A stretch of 64,000 nt of DNA from Fluviicola sp. (lineage in GTDB: Bacteria > Bacteroidota > Bacteroidia > Flavobacteriales_D > Crocinitomicaceae): the NCBI GenBank assembly GCA_017983675.1, contig JAGOAZ010000008.1, positions 54,494-118,493 on the forward strand, read 5' to 3'. This document shows positions 8,959 through 19,500 of the stretch, one piece after another. Under the pieces are notes generated by a model. That model was not told where the DNA came from. It was given only the letters and a program-made list of their open reading frames with translations, and did not search any database. Position numbers and translations under genes: made by a program. How positions within the stretch are numbered: the stretch's first letter is position 1; each line of letters opens with the position of its first letter.

Positions 8959-9684
8959 TTATATCTCACCGACTAACAACAATGTTTCTTTTGCTGCTGC
9001 TTGTTCTGCTGCTTTTTTAGATGTCCCGCTTCCTTTGCCGTAGTTCTGTCCATTTACAAAAGCAACTACTTCGTATTTCCAATTGCCGTGATTGTTTTCT
9101 TCAGAAATGACCGTAAATTCTAAATTCAATTTCCGCTTTTGGCACCAAATAAACAATTTTGATTTAAAATCGATTTCCTCTTCTAAGACTTTATTCAGAT
9201 CAACATATTTTCTAAAAACATATTGATGAATGATGCGTTTGGTGACATCGTAACCACCATCCAAATAAATGGCGCCAATTATTGCTTCAAAGGCATTACC
9301 TTCCAATGATGACATGTTGATTGAGCGACTTTTACTGTAACGCAAAATAGTTCTCAATCCCAATTCTTCACCAATTTCTGAAAGCGTTTTTCGGGAAACT
9401 ACTTTTGATTTAACTTTCGTCAAATAGCCTTCATCTTGATCGGGAAACTTCTGATAAAGAAATTCAGCAATGATTGCGTCTAAAATGGCATCACCTAAGA
9501 ACTCCAATCGCTCGTTGGAAACTTCCACAGTAGCGTCAACATAAGTAATTGACGAATGCGTCACAGCTTCACGAAAGTAGTTCAATTGCTTTGGTCGATA
9601 ACCAAAACGATCAATAAAAAACTTTGTTAATCGTAAGTCGTCATCGGACTTTTTGGGGGCAAGAAATGGAATTTTAAGCCGCAC
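8959..9684 (-). CDS. rnc: Ribonuclease III
   Basis: Double-stranded RNA endonuclease used in rRNA and mRNA processing. The 241-residue protein has the RNase III signature ERLEFLGDAILDAII (about residue 60) with its metal-binding acidic residues, a second acidic site in the EAIIGAIYLDGG segment (about 130), and a C-terminal double-stranded RNA-binding domain (about 170-240, GSGTSKKAAEQAAA). The start is a GTG at 9684, since no in-frame ATG exists nearby. It follows fabF by 17 bp, as in many Bacteroidota. Confidence 0.97.
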   Translation of the reverse strand: MRLKIPFLAPKKSDDDLRLTKFFIDRFGYRPKQLNYFREAVTHSSITYVDATVEVSNERLEFLGDAILDAIIAEFLYQKFPDQDEGYLTKVKSKVVSRKTLSEIGEELGLRTILRYSKSRSINMSSLEGNAFEAIIGAIYLDGGYDVTKRIIHQYVFRKYVDLNKVLEEEIDFKSKLFIWCQKRKLNLEFTVISEENNHGNWKYEVVAFVNGQNYGKGSGTSKKAAEQAAAKETLLLVGEI

Positions 9685-9701
9685 GAAATAAGCTAGAAGG
9701 A

Positions 9702-10955
9702 TTATCCCTTATACTTCCTAACGATAACAGAGGTATTGTGTCCACCGAATCCAAAGGTATTCGATAATGCAACATCAACCGTTCTGTACTGAGGAGTATG
9801 AAATGTGAAATTCAATTTATTATCAATCTCGGGATCATCAGTAAAGTGATTAATTGTCGGAGGAACAACATCATTTTTAACTGATAAAATACAAGCAATC
9901 GCCTCAATAGCACCAGCAGCACCCAATAAGTGACCAGTCATTGATTTGGTTGAACTAATATTTAATTTGTATGCGTGTTCTCCAAATACATTCAAAATTG
10001 CTTTTGTTTCAGCAATATCACCCAACGGTGTAGAAGTTCCGTGAACATTTACATAATCGATTGCTTCAGGAGCAATTTCTGCATCCTCCAAAGCTGCTTT
10101 CATTACGTTAATCGCACCTATACCATCTGGATGAGGAGCTGTCATGTGATACGCATCACCAGACATTCCACCACCAATTACTTCGGCATAAATTTTTGCA
10201 CCACGTTTGATTGCATGTTCGTACTCTTCCAAGATCAAAGCACCACCACCTTCTCCTAACACAAATCCATCGCGATCTACATCGAATGGACGTGAAGCAG
10301 TTTCTGGCGATTCGTTTCTTGTTGAAAGCGCACGTAGGGCGTTAAAACCACCCATTCCCATTTCGTTCACTGCTGCTTCAGATCCTCCTGTAACAATTGC
10401 ATCAGCTTTCCCTAAACGAATAAGGTTAAACGCATCAATAATTGCATTTGTAGCAGAGGCACAAGCAGAAACAGTAACATAATTTGGACCACGTAAACCA
10501 TATTTGATTGAAATATGACCAGCCGCGATATCCGAAATCATTTTAGGGATAAAGAACGGGTTAAATTTAGGAGTACCATCACCACCAAAGAAATTTTGCG
10601 CTTCATCTTGAAACGTTTTTAATCCTCCGATTCCTGAACCCCAAATCACACCAATACGATTCAAATTTGGATCTGATTCCATTAACATAGAATCAGCCAT
10701 GGCTTCTGTAGCAGAAACCATGGCGTATTGTGAAAATTGATCTAATTTCCGTGCTTCTTTTCTGTCGATAAAATCTTCGACATTGAAGTTCTTGATTTCA
10801 CAAGCAAACTGAGTCTTAAATTTAGAAGCATCATATTGTTGAATTGGTGCAGCTCCACTTCTTCCACTCAACAATCCTTCCCAAAATTCTGAAACGGTAT
10901 TACCGATAGGTGTTATAGCGCCTAAGCCAGTAACAACAACTTTTTTCAACTCCAT
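9702..10955 (-). CDS. fabF: 3-oxoacyl-ACP synthase II
   Basis: A condensing enzyme that elongates acyl-ACP with malonyl-ACP in fatty acid synthesis. The 417-residue protein has the full Cys-His-His triad: VSACASATNA (Cys near 164), NVHGTSTPLGD (His near 304) and TGHLLGAAGA (His near 342). The FGFGGHN loop near the C-terminus completes the thiolase fold. It is 45 bp downstream of acpP, its acyl carrier partner, and upstream of rnc on the same strand. Confidence 0.98.
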   Translation of the reverse strand: MELKKVVVTGLGAITPIGNTVSEFWEGLLSGRSGAAPIQQYDASKFKTQFACEIKNFNVEDFIDRKEARKLDQFSQYAMVSATEAMADSMLMESDPNLNRIGVIWGSGIGGLKTFQDEAQNFFGGDGTPKFNPFFIPKMISDIAAGHISIKYGLRGPNYVTVSACASATNAIIDAFNLIRLGKADAIVTGGSEAAVNEMGMGGFNALRALSTRNESPETASRPFDVDRDGFVLGEGGGALILEEYEHAIKRGAKIYAEVIGGGMSGDAYHMTAPHPDGIGAINVMKAALEDAEIAPEAIDYVNVHGTSTPLGDIAETKAILNVFGEHAYKLNISSTKSMTGHLLGAAGAIEAIACILSVKNDVVPPTINHFTDDPEIDNKLNFTFHTPQYRTVDVALSNTFGFGGHNTSVIVRKYKG

Positions 10956-11000
10956 AAATTAGCTTTAGTCTGTTAATCTTGATGAATCAAGTAACTTAAA

Positions 11001-11237
11001 TTAGTTAGCGTTTTGCTCAATGTAAGTAACCGCGTCACCAACTGTTTGGATGTTCTCAGCTTGATCATCTGGAATAGCAATGTTGAATTCTTTTTCGAAT
11101 TCCATGATTAACTCAACAGTGTCAAGTGAATCAGCTCCTAAATCATTTGTAAAGCTTGCTTCATGCGTTACTTCACTTTCTTCAACTCCTAATTTATCTA
11201 CAATAATAGATATTACTTTTGACTTGATATCAGACAT
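11001..11237 (-). CDS. acpP: Acyl carrier protein
   Basis: A 78-residue acidic four-helix carrier with the phosphopantetheine attachment motif [10 protein letters not shown] (Ser37). It carries growing acyl chains for FabF and the rest of fatty acid synthesis. It is the first gene of the cluster running to pyk and is divergent from purN. The length and sequence are typical. Confidence 0.98.
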   Translation of the reverse strand: MSDIKSKVISIIVDKLGVEESEVTHEASFTNDLGADSLDTVELIMEFEKEFNIAIPDDQAENIQTVGDAVTYIEQNAN

Positions 11238-11384
11238 CTCAAATACGTTTAATAAGTTTATTCAGCTTGCAAAGAAAAGAGGAAATGCCGTAAAAACAAA
11301 ATATATAAGCAATAATTATCTGTTTTGTTCAATTTTTATTAAAAAGTGTCCTGTTTTTGGGCATGTTGGGTGAAATAGATTCCT

Positions 11385-11392
11385 TAAATTTG
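11385..11392 (+). promoter_or_regulatory. -7 box immediately before purN
   Basis: TAAATTTG matches the -7 consensus and ends only 4 nt before the purN ATG at 11397. The best TTG candidates lie 16 nt (11366-11368) or 25 nt upstream, so the -33 match is weak. If used, the transcript would begin at or next to the start codon (leaderless). Confidence 0.4.
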
Positions 11393-11396
11393 CACC

Positions 11397-11975
11397 ATGA
11401 ATAATCATTCAATTGCACTTTTTGCTTCCGGTAATGGGTCAAACGCGCTGAATATTATTGGATATTTCAAGGAAAATCCAACGATTCATGTCGCCTTGTT
11501 GATTTGTAATAAAAAAGATGCGCCTGTAGTTCAAAAAGCGAAAGATGCTGGTGTTGAAGTCTTGATTTTTGACAATGAAGCTTTTGAAAATGGCTTAACG
11601 GTCTTGCAAGAACTGGATTATCGAGCAATCGACTGGATTGTATTAGCGGGGTTTTTACGTAAAATTCCAACGAACCTGATCAATGGTTTTCCAAATAAAA
11701 TCATCAATATTCACCCTTCTCTTTTACCAAAATATGGTGGAAAAGGAATGTATGGAAAATTTGTTCACGAAGCTGTTTACGCTGCAAATGAAAAAGAAAC
11801 GGGAATCACAATTCACCTTGTAAACGAAGAATTTGATAAGGGCGAAATCCTTGCGCAATTTAAAACGGAACTCTCTCCTACAGACACGCCAGCTGACATT
11901 GCTCAAAAAATAAATTTGTTAGAGTTGAGTAATTTCCCTAATATTGTTGAGCACACCATTAAAAACCAAAAATAA
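11397..11975 (+). CDS. purN: Phosphoribosylglycinamide formyltransferase
   Basis: Transfers a formyl group from 10-formyl-THF to GAR in step 3 of purine synthesis. The 192-residue protein has the usual PurN length, the N-terminal ASGNGSNA nucleotide-binding loop, the catalytic NIHPSLLPKYGG motif (Asn and His near 103-105) and the late EEFDKGEI segment with the catalytic Asp. It is divergent from acpP and overlaps marC by 1 bp, so the two are probably co-transcribed. Other purine genes in the window (purH, purD, purQ) are not adjacent. Confidence 0.97.
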   Translation: MNNHSIALFASGNGSNALNIIGYFKENPTIHVALLICNKKDAPVVQKAKDAGVEVLIFDNEAFENGLTVLQELDYRAIDWIVLAGFLRKIPTNLINGFPNKIINIHPSLLPKYGGKGMYGKFVHEAVYAANEKETGITIHLVNEEFDKGEILAQFKTELSPTDTPADIAQKINLLELSNFPNIVEHTIKNQK

Positions 11976-12577
11976 TGATCGCTTTCTTTAACGATTTTGA
12001 TGTTTATGAAATTTTCAAAACAGCAACCGTTTTATTTGCCGTAATTGACATCGTAGGATCAGTTCCAATGATTATCAAAATAAAAGAACAAACAGGTGAC
12101 ATTCATCCCATTCGTACGAGCCTTGTTTCGTTGGGAATTATGATTGGGTTTTTTATTTTGGGTGAAAGTATTTTGCAATTATTTGGGGTGGATGTGCGTT
12201 CGTTTGCGGTAGCTGGTTCCATTATCATTTTTGCGATGAGTTTGGAAATGATTCTAGGTATTCGTTTGTTTCGTGACAGCGTTTCAGGAAAAACTGCGAG
12301 TGTCGTTCCGCTTGCATTCCCTATCATTGCTGGTGCAGGTACAATGACAACTATCATTGCCTTGCGTGCTGAATTTGCAAGTATCAACATTATTATTGCC
12401 ATTTTGATCAATATCATTGTTGTTTACGCTGTGTTGAGATTGACCAAGAAAATCGAACAACTATTGGGTGAAGGTGGGATTGCAATTTTGAAAAAAGTGT
12501 TTGGTATTATTCTGTTAGCAATCGCTATCAAACTTTTCACCACTAACATTGCCGCATTATTTGAATCTGTAAACTAA
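11975..12577 (+). CDS. MarC-family integral membrane protein
   Basis: A 200-residue inner-membrane protein with about six hydrophobic segments and the family-typical motif PLAFPIIAGAGTMTTII in the middle. MarC/UPF0056 proteins have no proven function; the old link to multiple antibiotic resistance was withdrawn. Its ATG overlaps the purN stop (TAATG), indicating translational coupling. It is convergent with mreB. Confidence 0.92.
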   Translation: MIAFFNDFDVYEIFKTATVLFAVIDIVGSVPMIIKIKEQTGDIHPIRTSLVSLGIMIGFFILGESILQLFGVDVRSFAVAGSIIIFAMSLEMILGIRLFRDSVSGKTASVVPLAFPIIAGAGTMTTIIALRAEFASINIIIAILINIIVVYAVLRLTKKIEQLLGEGGIAILKKVFGIILLAIAIKLFTTNIAALFESVN

Positions 12578-12607
12578 AAAACGCCATAACTTTCGTTACA
12601 GCGTTTT
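12578..12607. terminator. Convergent terminator between marC and mreB
   Basis: An interrupted hairpin with a 7-bp outer stem (AAAACGC at 12578-12584 with GCGTTTT at 12601-12607) and a 4-bp inner stem (TAAC with GTTA). It lies between two converging genes and can serve both. Confidence 0.6.
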
Positions 12608-12632
12608 CAACTAATTCTTATTTATACAATGA

Positions 12633-13658
12633 TTAGTCTCTAATCAAGAATTGGAATCTGTCTAAGTTCTTCAATGCGATGCTCGTTCCACGTGCTACTG
12701 CTCTTAGTGGATCTTCAGCAATGTGAACCGGTAACTTGGTCTTCTCGCTGATACGTTTGTCCAAACCGCGCAACATCGAACCACCTCCAGCTAAATAAAT
12801 ACCTGTTTTGTAGATATCAGCTGATAATTCTGGTGGTGTTTGCTCCAATGCACTCAATATCGCTTCTTCGATTTTCGAGATAGTTTTATCCAACGCATGT
12901 GCTACTTCTGAATAAGTAATAATTATTTCCTTTGGAATACCCGTCATTAAGTCACGTCCGCGAACAGCATAATCAGCTGGTGGATTGTCTAATTCTGGTA
13001 AAGCTGCACCCACTTCAATTTTGATTTGTTCAGCAGTTCGTTCACCAACAAGTATGTTGTGTTGACGACGCATGTACTCTTCAATGTCGGAAGTGAAATC
13101 ATCACCAGCAATACGAATTGATTTATCACAAACGATACCACCAAGCGCAATGACTGCAATTTCAGAAGTACCACCACCGATATCAATGATCATGTTTCCC
13201 ATTGGCTCTTCTACATCGATACCGATACCGATAGCTGCGGCCATTGGTTCGTGAATCAAGTAAACTTCTTTGGCTCCAGCATGTTCAGCAGAGTCACGAA
13301 CAGCACGTTTTTCCACCTCAGTAATTCCTGAAGGAATACACACTACCATTCTCAAAGTTGGATTGAACATGCGTTTTCCTGGATTGATCATTTTGATGAA
13401 TCCACGAATCATTTGTTCCGCACTTTGGAAATCCGCAATCACACCATCTTTCAATGGACGAACTGTTTCAATTAATTTGTGCGTTTTACCGTGCATTTGT
13501 TGTGCTTTTTTACCAATCGCTACAACTTTACCCGTTTGTATGTCTTTTGCTACGATTGAAGGCTCGTCCACAACCACTTTGTCATTCATGATGATCAATG
13601 TGTTTGCAGTACCTAAGTCAATAGCAACTTCTTGTGTCAGAAAATTAAATAATCCCAT
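12633..13658 (-). CDS. mreB: Rod-shape determining protein MreB
   Basis: A bacterial actin that forms membrane-associated filaments guiding the elongation machinery. The 341-residue protein has the actin-fold nucleotide motifs: AIDLGTANTL (phosphate 1, about residue 13), IDIGGGTSEIAVIALGG (phosphate 2, about 160) and YLAGGGSMLRGLD (adenosine site, about 288). Unusually it is not followed by mreC. It follows purH by 165 bp, while mreC-mreD-mrdA-rodA lie 7 kb upstream on the same strand. Confidence 0.98.
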   Translation of the reverse strand: MGLFNFLTQEVAIDLGTANTLIIMNDKVVVDEPSIVAKDIQTGKVVAIGKKAQQMHGKTHKLIETVRPLKDGVIADFQSAEQMIRGFIKMINPGKRMFNPTLRMVVCIPSGITEVEKRAVRDSAEHAGAKEVYLIHEPMAAAIGIGIDVEEPMGNMIIDIGGGTSEIAVIALGGIVCDKSIRIAGDDFTSDIEEYMRRQHNILVGERTAEQIKIEVGAALPELDNPPADYAVRGRDLMTGIPKEIIITYSEVAHALDKTISKIEEAILSALEQTPPELSADIYKTGIYLAGGGSMLRGLDKRISEKTKLPVHIAEDPLRAVARGTSIALKNLDRFQFLIRD

Positions 13659-13823
13659 TTATTGCGCGAAATTATGCGTGTCCACTTTCCTTATTCGTAA
13701 AATATTGGAAATGGTTACAAAAATAGCGTAAAAAAATGAAATTTTAGCTATGCAAAATGAATTACATTGGATTATTTCCGAAATCGATTTTTTTTAACGA
13801 AAGTTGTTGGTTCGCTTTACAAA

Positions 13824-15356
13824 TTAGTGTTTAAAGTGTCTATTGCCTGTAAACACCATTGCTACACCGTGTTCGTTGCAATAAGCAATTGACAATTCAT
13901 CTTTAATCGATCCGCCAGGCTGAACAACTGCTGTAATTCCAGCTAAATGAGCGATTTCAACACAATCAGGGAAAGGGAAAAATGCATCAGATGCCATCAC
14001 AGCTCCATTCAAATCAAAACCAAAATTACGAGCTTTTTCAACTGCTTGCTTCAATGCATCAACACGTGATGTTTGTCCAGTTCCGCTTGCAATCAACTGA
14101 CCGTTTTTAGCAAAAACAATGGTATTTGATTTGGTGTGTTTTACCAATTTATTCGCGAAAACCAAATCTTCCACTTCTTCAGCAGTTGGTTGTTTGATGG
14201 TACGTGATTCAAAATTAGCACCTGTTTCAGAACGTAAATCTTTGTCTTGTTCCAACACCCCGTTCAACAAAGTTCTGAATTGTTTTTTAGGTAATTCAAC
14301 TTGTTTTTGAACCAATAAGATTCTGTTTTTCTTAGTTGTAAGTATGTCAAATGCAGCTTGGTCATAACCTGGTGCAATGACTACTTCACAAAATAAGTCA
14401 TTGATTAATGTCGCTGTAGCAACATCTATCGTTCTGTTTGCAATTAAAATTCCGCCAAAAGCAGAAGTTGGATCGCCCGCTAAAGCGTCTTTGTATGCTT
14501 GCTCCAATGTCGGTCTTGTTGCTAATCCGCACGCATTGTTGTGTTTCAAGATCGCAAACGTCGGATCATTTTTGCTAAATTCAGCCATCAATTGTACCGC
14601 TGCATCAACATCTAATAAGTTGTTGTACGACAATTCTTTGCCATGCAATGTGTCAAACATTTCAGCAAAATTTCCATGGAACCAACCGCGTTGATGTGGA
14701 TTTTCACCGTAACGTAATGATTGAGAAGTTAAGATACTTTGTTTGAAAACAGGCACCTCATCCGCTTCATTGAAGTAATTAAAGATATGTGTATCGTAAT
14801 GCGAAGAAACCATAAATGCATCACGTGCAAATGCTTTTCGTTGCGCCAATGTCGTTTGGTTACCTGATTCGTTCAAAATGGATAAAAATGCAGCGTATTG
14901 ATCGACAGATGGAATAATCACCACGTCGTTGTAATTTTTTGCCGCAGCACGAATCAATGAAATTCCACCGATATCGATTTTCTCGATCGTCGCTTGATGC
15001 TCTGCACCTGCAGCAACCGTTTCTTCAAACGGATACAAATCGACAATTACTAAGTCAATTGTTGGGATATCAAATTGAGCCGCTTGATCTAAATCTGCTT
15101 GTAAATTTCTACGGTGCAAAATTCCTCCAAAAATAGCAGGGTGTAAGGTTTTTACACGACCGCCGAAAATCTCAGGATAAGAAGTAACAGATTCAACAGG
15201 AATAACAGGAATTCCAAAAGATTCGATGAATGTTTGTGTACCGCCTGTTGAATAAATTGTTACATTGTTTTCGTGTAACTTTTTTACAATTGGCTCCAGT
15301 CCATCTTTGTAATAAACTGAAATTAAGGCTCCTGTGATTTTCTTTGTTTGCTCCAT
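13824..15356 (-). CDS. purH: Bifunctional AICAR formyltransferase / IMP cyclohydrolase
   Basis: Catalyses the last two steps of IMP synthesis. The 510-residue protein has the N-terminal MGS-like cyclohydrolase domain (about 1-190, with YSTGGTQTF and GGRVKTLHPAI) and the C-terminal AICAR transformylase domain (RYGENPHQRGWF, KHNNACGLA, SDAFFPFPD). It lies upstream of mreB, as in many Bacteroidota. A TACTTTTG -7-like box (15397-15404) and a small hairpin (15371-15394) lie in its 111-bp upstream region. The -33 element is not clear. Confidence 0.98.
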   Translation of the reverse strand: MEQTKKITGALISVYYKDGLEPIVKKLHENNVTIYSTGGTQTFIESFGIPVIPVESVTSYPEIFGGRVKTLHPAIFGGILHRRNLQADLDQAAQFDIPTIDLVIVDLYPFEETVAAGAEHQATIEKIDIGGISLIRAAAKNYNDVVIIPSVDQYAAFLSILNESGNQTTLAQRKAFARDAFMVSSHYDTHIFNYFNEADEVPVFKQSILTSQSLRYGENPHQRGWFHGNFAEMFDTLHGKELSYNNLLDVDAAVQLMAEFSKNDPTFAILKHNNACGLATRPTLEQAYKDALAGDPTSAFGGILIANRTIDVATATLINDLFCEVVIAPGYDQAAFDILTTKKNRILLVQKQVELPKKQFRTLLNGVLEQDKDLRSETGANFESRTIKQPTAEEVEDLVFANKLVKHTKSNTIVFAKNGQLIASGTGQTSRVDALKQAVEKARNFGFDLNGAVMASDAFFPFPDCVEIAHLAGITAVVQPGGSIKDELSIAYCNEHGVAMVFTGNRHFKH

Positions 15357-15467
15357 TTTGTTTCTTTTACCCTCGAAATACTGTTTTTCGAAGGCGCAAA
15401 AGTACGGATTTTAGTTGGAAAATCGTTTTAGCAAATCGTGTAACTTATCAACTATTTTCGGAAGTTA

Positions 15468-16499
15468 TTACCTTCTTTGTTTGAAAAGCGCATGGTGTAA
15501 ATTGACGTAGCTCAACGAGAATTCCAAACTTCCTATTCCTCCTGCTTTGCGCAAACTTGAATTCGTATTGTCATATGATAACCCAAAGCGGAAACCTTTC
15601 CAATCAACTTGAAATGTTGGGATAATTGCATCTTTTAGGCGCATATAACATCCAAATCCAACCGATGCGTCACGCTTAAAACCAGTTGTTTTTGAAGATT
15701 CGCTAAAGCGTCTACGGAAAATACCACCTAAAATTGTTTCGTAGTGACCACCTTGAATAAACTGAACAGCTTGGACATCATACGACCAACTGGAATTGGG
15801 CACATCTGTCGTGAAATTCGTCATGAAAACATACTTTCTTGCTAACTTTTCAGTTGAGCCAAGATGGTATTTTAGTAGCGGAGCATTGGCATGATAAACC
15901 GCAAAGCCAGCCTGAAATTTTGTATCGTTATTACGTGCAAATGTTGACCTATCGCCATCGAATTGATAAAAAACACCTGCTGAAGCATCGAAATATGCAA
16001 AGGAATTTAAACCGTTTAATTCTCCGCTCAACAAAGTAGGATCGTATCCAGAACCTGCCCATTGTGAGTCGTAAATTAATTTCGAAATGTCACCGCGTTT
16101 ACTGCCGAATCCCGCTTGAATTCCCAACGAAAATTGACTAGATCGATTAATGGGTAATATACCAGAAAGCGTTAAAGCTCCCGTTTGTGTCCCAAAACTC
16201 GCCACACTCGCAATGTCGTTGTAAAATTGTAATCCTACACCTAAATGAGCTTTTGGACGATAAACATTTTTGAACAAAGTTGCATCGGCATTCAAACCAG
16301 TTGAAATGAATTGCGCATTACTTCCAAGCCATTGGTTGCGTTGGTGAATGGCTACGCGTTCCCAGCCATCATACACCCCAACAGCTCCTGGATTTAATAG
16401 GTTGGGTGATTGCATAATTTGGGAAAAATGCAAGTCTTGTGCAACTATTGATGAAAACAATACAGCAACGAAACCAGTTAAAAGCACTATTTTTTTCAT
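15468..16499 (-). CDS. PorP/SprF-family T9SS outer-membrane protein
   Basis: A 343-residue outer-membrane protein of the PorP/SprF family. It has a signal peptide (MKKIVLLTGFVAVLFSSIVA), the family hallmark QDLHFSQIMQSPNLLNPGAVG at the mature N-terminus, and alternating amphipathic strands. SprF proteins help export and anchor a partner with a gliding-type C-terminal domain, and the partner gene is usually directly upstream. Here the ATG lies 2 bp after the stop of the CotH/CHU_C protein gene, so the two form a clear effector/partner pair. Confidence 0.92.
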   Translation of the reverse strand: MKKIVLLTGFVAVLFSSIVAQDLHFSQIMQSPNLLNPGAVGVYDGWERVAIHQRNQWLGSNAQFISTGLNADATLFKNVYRPKAHLGVGLQFYNDIASVASFGTQTGALTLSGILPINRSSQFSLGIQAGFGSKRGDISKLIYDSQWAGSGYDPTLLSGELNGLNSFAYFDASAGVFYQFDGDRSTFARNNDTKFQAGFAVYHANAPLLKYHLGSTEKLARKYVFMTNFTTDVPNSSWSYDVQAVQFIQGGHYETILGGIFRRRFSESSKTTGFKRDASVGFGCYMRLKDAIIPTFQVDWKGFRFGLSYDNTNSSLRKAGGIGSLEFSLSYVNLHHALFKQRR

Positions 16500-16501
16500 G
16501 A

Positions 16502-19500
16502 TTATCTGGTTACGGTTATACTTCCGCGTAATGTTTCTTTTGTGCCACTTATATACTTCACCTCAACCACAACAGGATAAACACCAGTTGCTACTTTCGT
16601 GCCATTTACATAACCATTCCAACGGTTGTTTTTATTTGTCGAAGTAAATACCTTATTCCCCCAACGATCAAAAACAGCTAGGTCAAACGAAGCGACGTCC
16701 TTCCCAACTTTTGGACCATATGTATCATTCAATCCATCACCATTTGGAGAGAATCCAGTTGGTAAAAAGAATCCAAGGAAACAATTATCTCCAACAGGAT
16801 TTGGATCACAATCGTCTAACGGATCAGAACCATTTGTGACTTCATTTCCATCAGAAAGTCCATCGCCATCCGTATCCGGATTTGTTGGACTTGTACCAAG
16901 AGCAGTTTCTTGCGCGTCTAACAACCCATCCCCATCGGTGTCGATGTTACATGCAGGAGTTGCGTTTGGAGGATCACATGGATCTAATGGATCAGTTGTA
17001 TTGGTGTTTTCCGTTCCATCGTTGATGCCATCACCATCCGTATCAGGATTCGTTGGATTTGTTCCTAATGTCGCTTCTACTGAATTGATTAATCCATCAT
17101 TATCTTGGTCACATGGGCCAGCAGCAGGATTTGGAATACAAGGATCGCTATTCGCTGGATCCATTTCATTGTTTACTCCATCATTATCTGAATCAACAGC
17201 AGATGACTCCAATGCATCAATGACTCCATCTCCATCTGTATCGGTTGGATTAGCTGGATTACTTCCTACTTCTAAGTTATCGTTTTCGCCATCACCATCC
17301 GTATCCGGATTGGTTGGGTCTGTACCAGCTATTACTTCATCCACATTCAAAATGCCATCACCATCAATATCTGGGCTATCTGGAACAAACACGGCAGTAA
17401 TCGTCACTGGAGCATTTATCACCATTCCATTCGTATCTTGAGAAGCTGGTTGTAATAAGGTGTTAGCTGTGACTGTCCAATTTGAAAACGTAAATCCTGG
17501 AAGTGCTTGTGCTATTAAATTGGTGTTAATTCCACCAAAATAAGTTGTTGTCCACGGATAAGTTGGTGCCCAAATAGAGTTTACTTTCACTTCGCCAGCC
17601 AATGGTGGCGTTACATTAACAACAACTTGGAAAGGTCCTGTTAAATCGTAACAATCAATCATTCCTTGTGTTAATGCAGCACAACGTGCATTGATAAAAT
17701 TGCGTAAGGTTTGAACATTCGCTTGCCATCCTGCAAAAGAACCACCCCAACGCGTACAATGCTGTTGCATTTCAGGTGTAATTTCGGCAATCATGCTATC
17801 CAATAACTGATTCATGTAGGGACATGAAAAATACGTATTGACCAAATCAATATACCTTGTAATGTAATATTGTTCTACGATTGGATTTTCGTTGATCAAT
17901 TTTTGAAGAATCGCTGTATGTCCTTGACCACCAGGATTTGGTAAATTTTCAACATTACAAGGGCTAGCATTTGCAGTTGCATCAGGTATACCAGTGTAAT
18001 TCACATAATGTCCAAAAGAAGCATCCATGTCCCAAAGGGTGTAACGCCATTTCTTTTTGTCACCCAATGGATCAATTCCGCGCCACCAAGCCGTATTCCA
18101 GTTTAACCAATCTTGATTAACGATATAAGAATTGACAACAAAATAGTCAACCAATGATTCCCAATTCAATAAGCTATCGACATATGCAAAATTGGTAGGA
18201 TTGGCCATGCTGTTTGCGGCAACGTAATTTTTAAGAGAGTTCCAGTCAGGCAAAGCATTGGGAGTACCATATTCCTGCCATGTTGCACCCCATGTTTTTA
18301 AGAAATAGAGATTAAATTTATCTTGACTCGCTTCGTATTCTGTGAAATCTGCATCGTCGACTTTTTCTCTGATTTCATATACACCCCAATATTGACCATT
18401 GACATAAACGACACAAGGACGCCAAGTACGTTCGTCTAATTTTAAACCAGCTTTTTGCGAAAGTGTGTGAACAAATGCATCACGAATGTGTGCGCCACCA
18501 TTTTCAAACGGATAATTGTCACTCGCTCCAGGTTTTAATATTACTCGTTGGAATTTATCGCGATTCGTTTCAGGAAAAATTTGGTGATCAATTTCATCGT
18601 TGTAGCCAAATTGGTCACGCATCACAAAATCAAACCCGCGTTGATCATACGCCCAAGAATCATTTCCGTGCTTATTAAATTCTCCTTCACCTTTATCAAC
18701 AAACGATTTGTCTTCTTCCCACAGTTCAAAAAATCCTTGCGGATTAATTCCACTATTACCATTCAACAAACTAATCACACTGTTATTGCCAAAGCCAGCA
18801 ACTGAAACTACTGGTACACTGTGATTTACATTGATGAAATACGTTCCAGATTGGGTAAAACTTGATTCACCTGGTCCAAAAGCTTTTGCGCGTAAAACAG
18901 TTGTTGTACTAATTGTTATCGGACCAGAATATACGGTAGCTGTTCCATTTGGTGTTGCGCCATTTGTTGTGTAACGAATGGTTGCAGTTGGATCAGAACA
19001 CGTGATTGTCACCGTTTGTGTTGCAGGATAAAATCCAGGTGCAATACTGAAAACTGGTGTTGGTGCATAAAAATCAACTGCTCCTGAATTGACAGCGTTT
19101 GGAGTCGGTGTTGTAAATAATTTCCAAGTACTTGCTCCGTCAGTTTGGCGACCTACAGAATGATTATTCTTTGTCAGGTGAACAATTTTCAATGAATCGA
19201 TTACCGTTGTTCCGTTTGGATCTGTCAAAATTATCCATTCATTTTTCGTTTGAGTCAAACCAAAATTTGTATGAATTTGTGTTCCGCTAACAAGTCCTCT
19301 TCCTGAAAAATAAATCATAGTTTTTCCATTAGCAGGAACTGTTCCTGAAGGAATTTGCCATTTAGTAAGATTGGTTGATTTATCCGAAAGGTAGTATCCG
19401 GTAAGGTTTACAGCAGTTGCAGAAGTGTTTAATAGCTCCGCCCAATCTTCTCGTTCACCAAAAGCATCCGTTGGTCCGCTGATGTTTGAACACGAATATT

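Noticed and set aside
13270..13731. A 153-codon plus-strand frame opposite mreB
   Set aside because: It is antisense to a highly conserved gene and has no recognisable protein features.
16780..17390. Regular repeated units that might suggest a CRISPR-like array
   Set aside because: The units encode in-frame DTDGDG calcium-binding modules, vary in sequence and length, and have no identical repeats or unique spacers.
16626..17441. A 271-codon plus-strand open frame
   Set aside because: It lies wholly antisense to the TSP3 and CHU_C parts of the CotH protein gene. The Ser/Pro-rich translation is what the repetitive coding strand gives when read backwards, and there is no promoter or start context.
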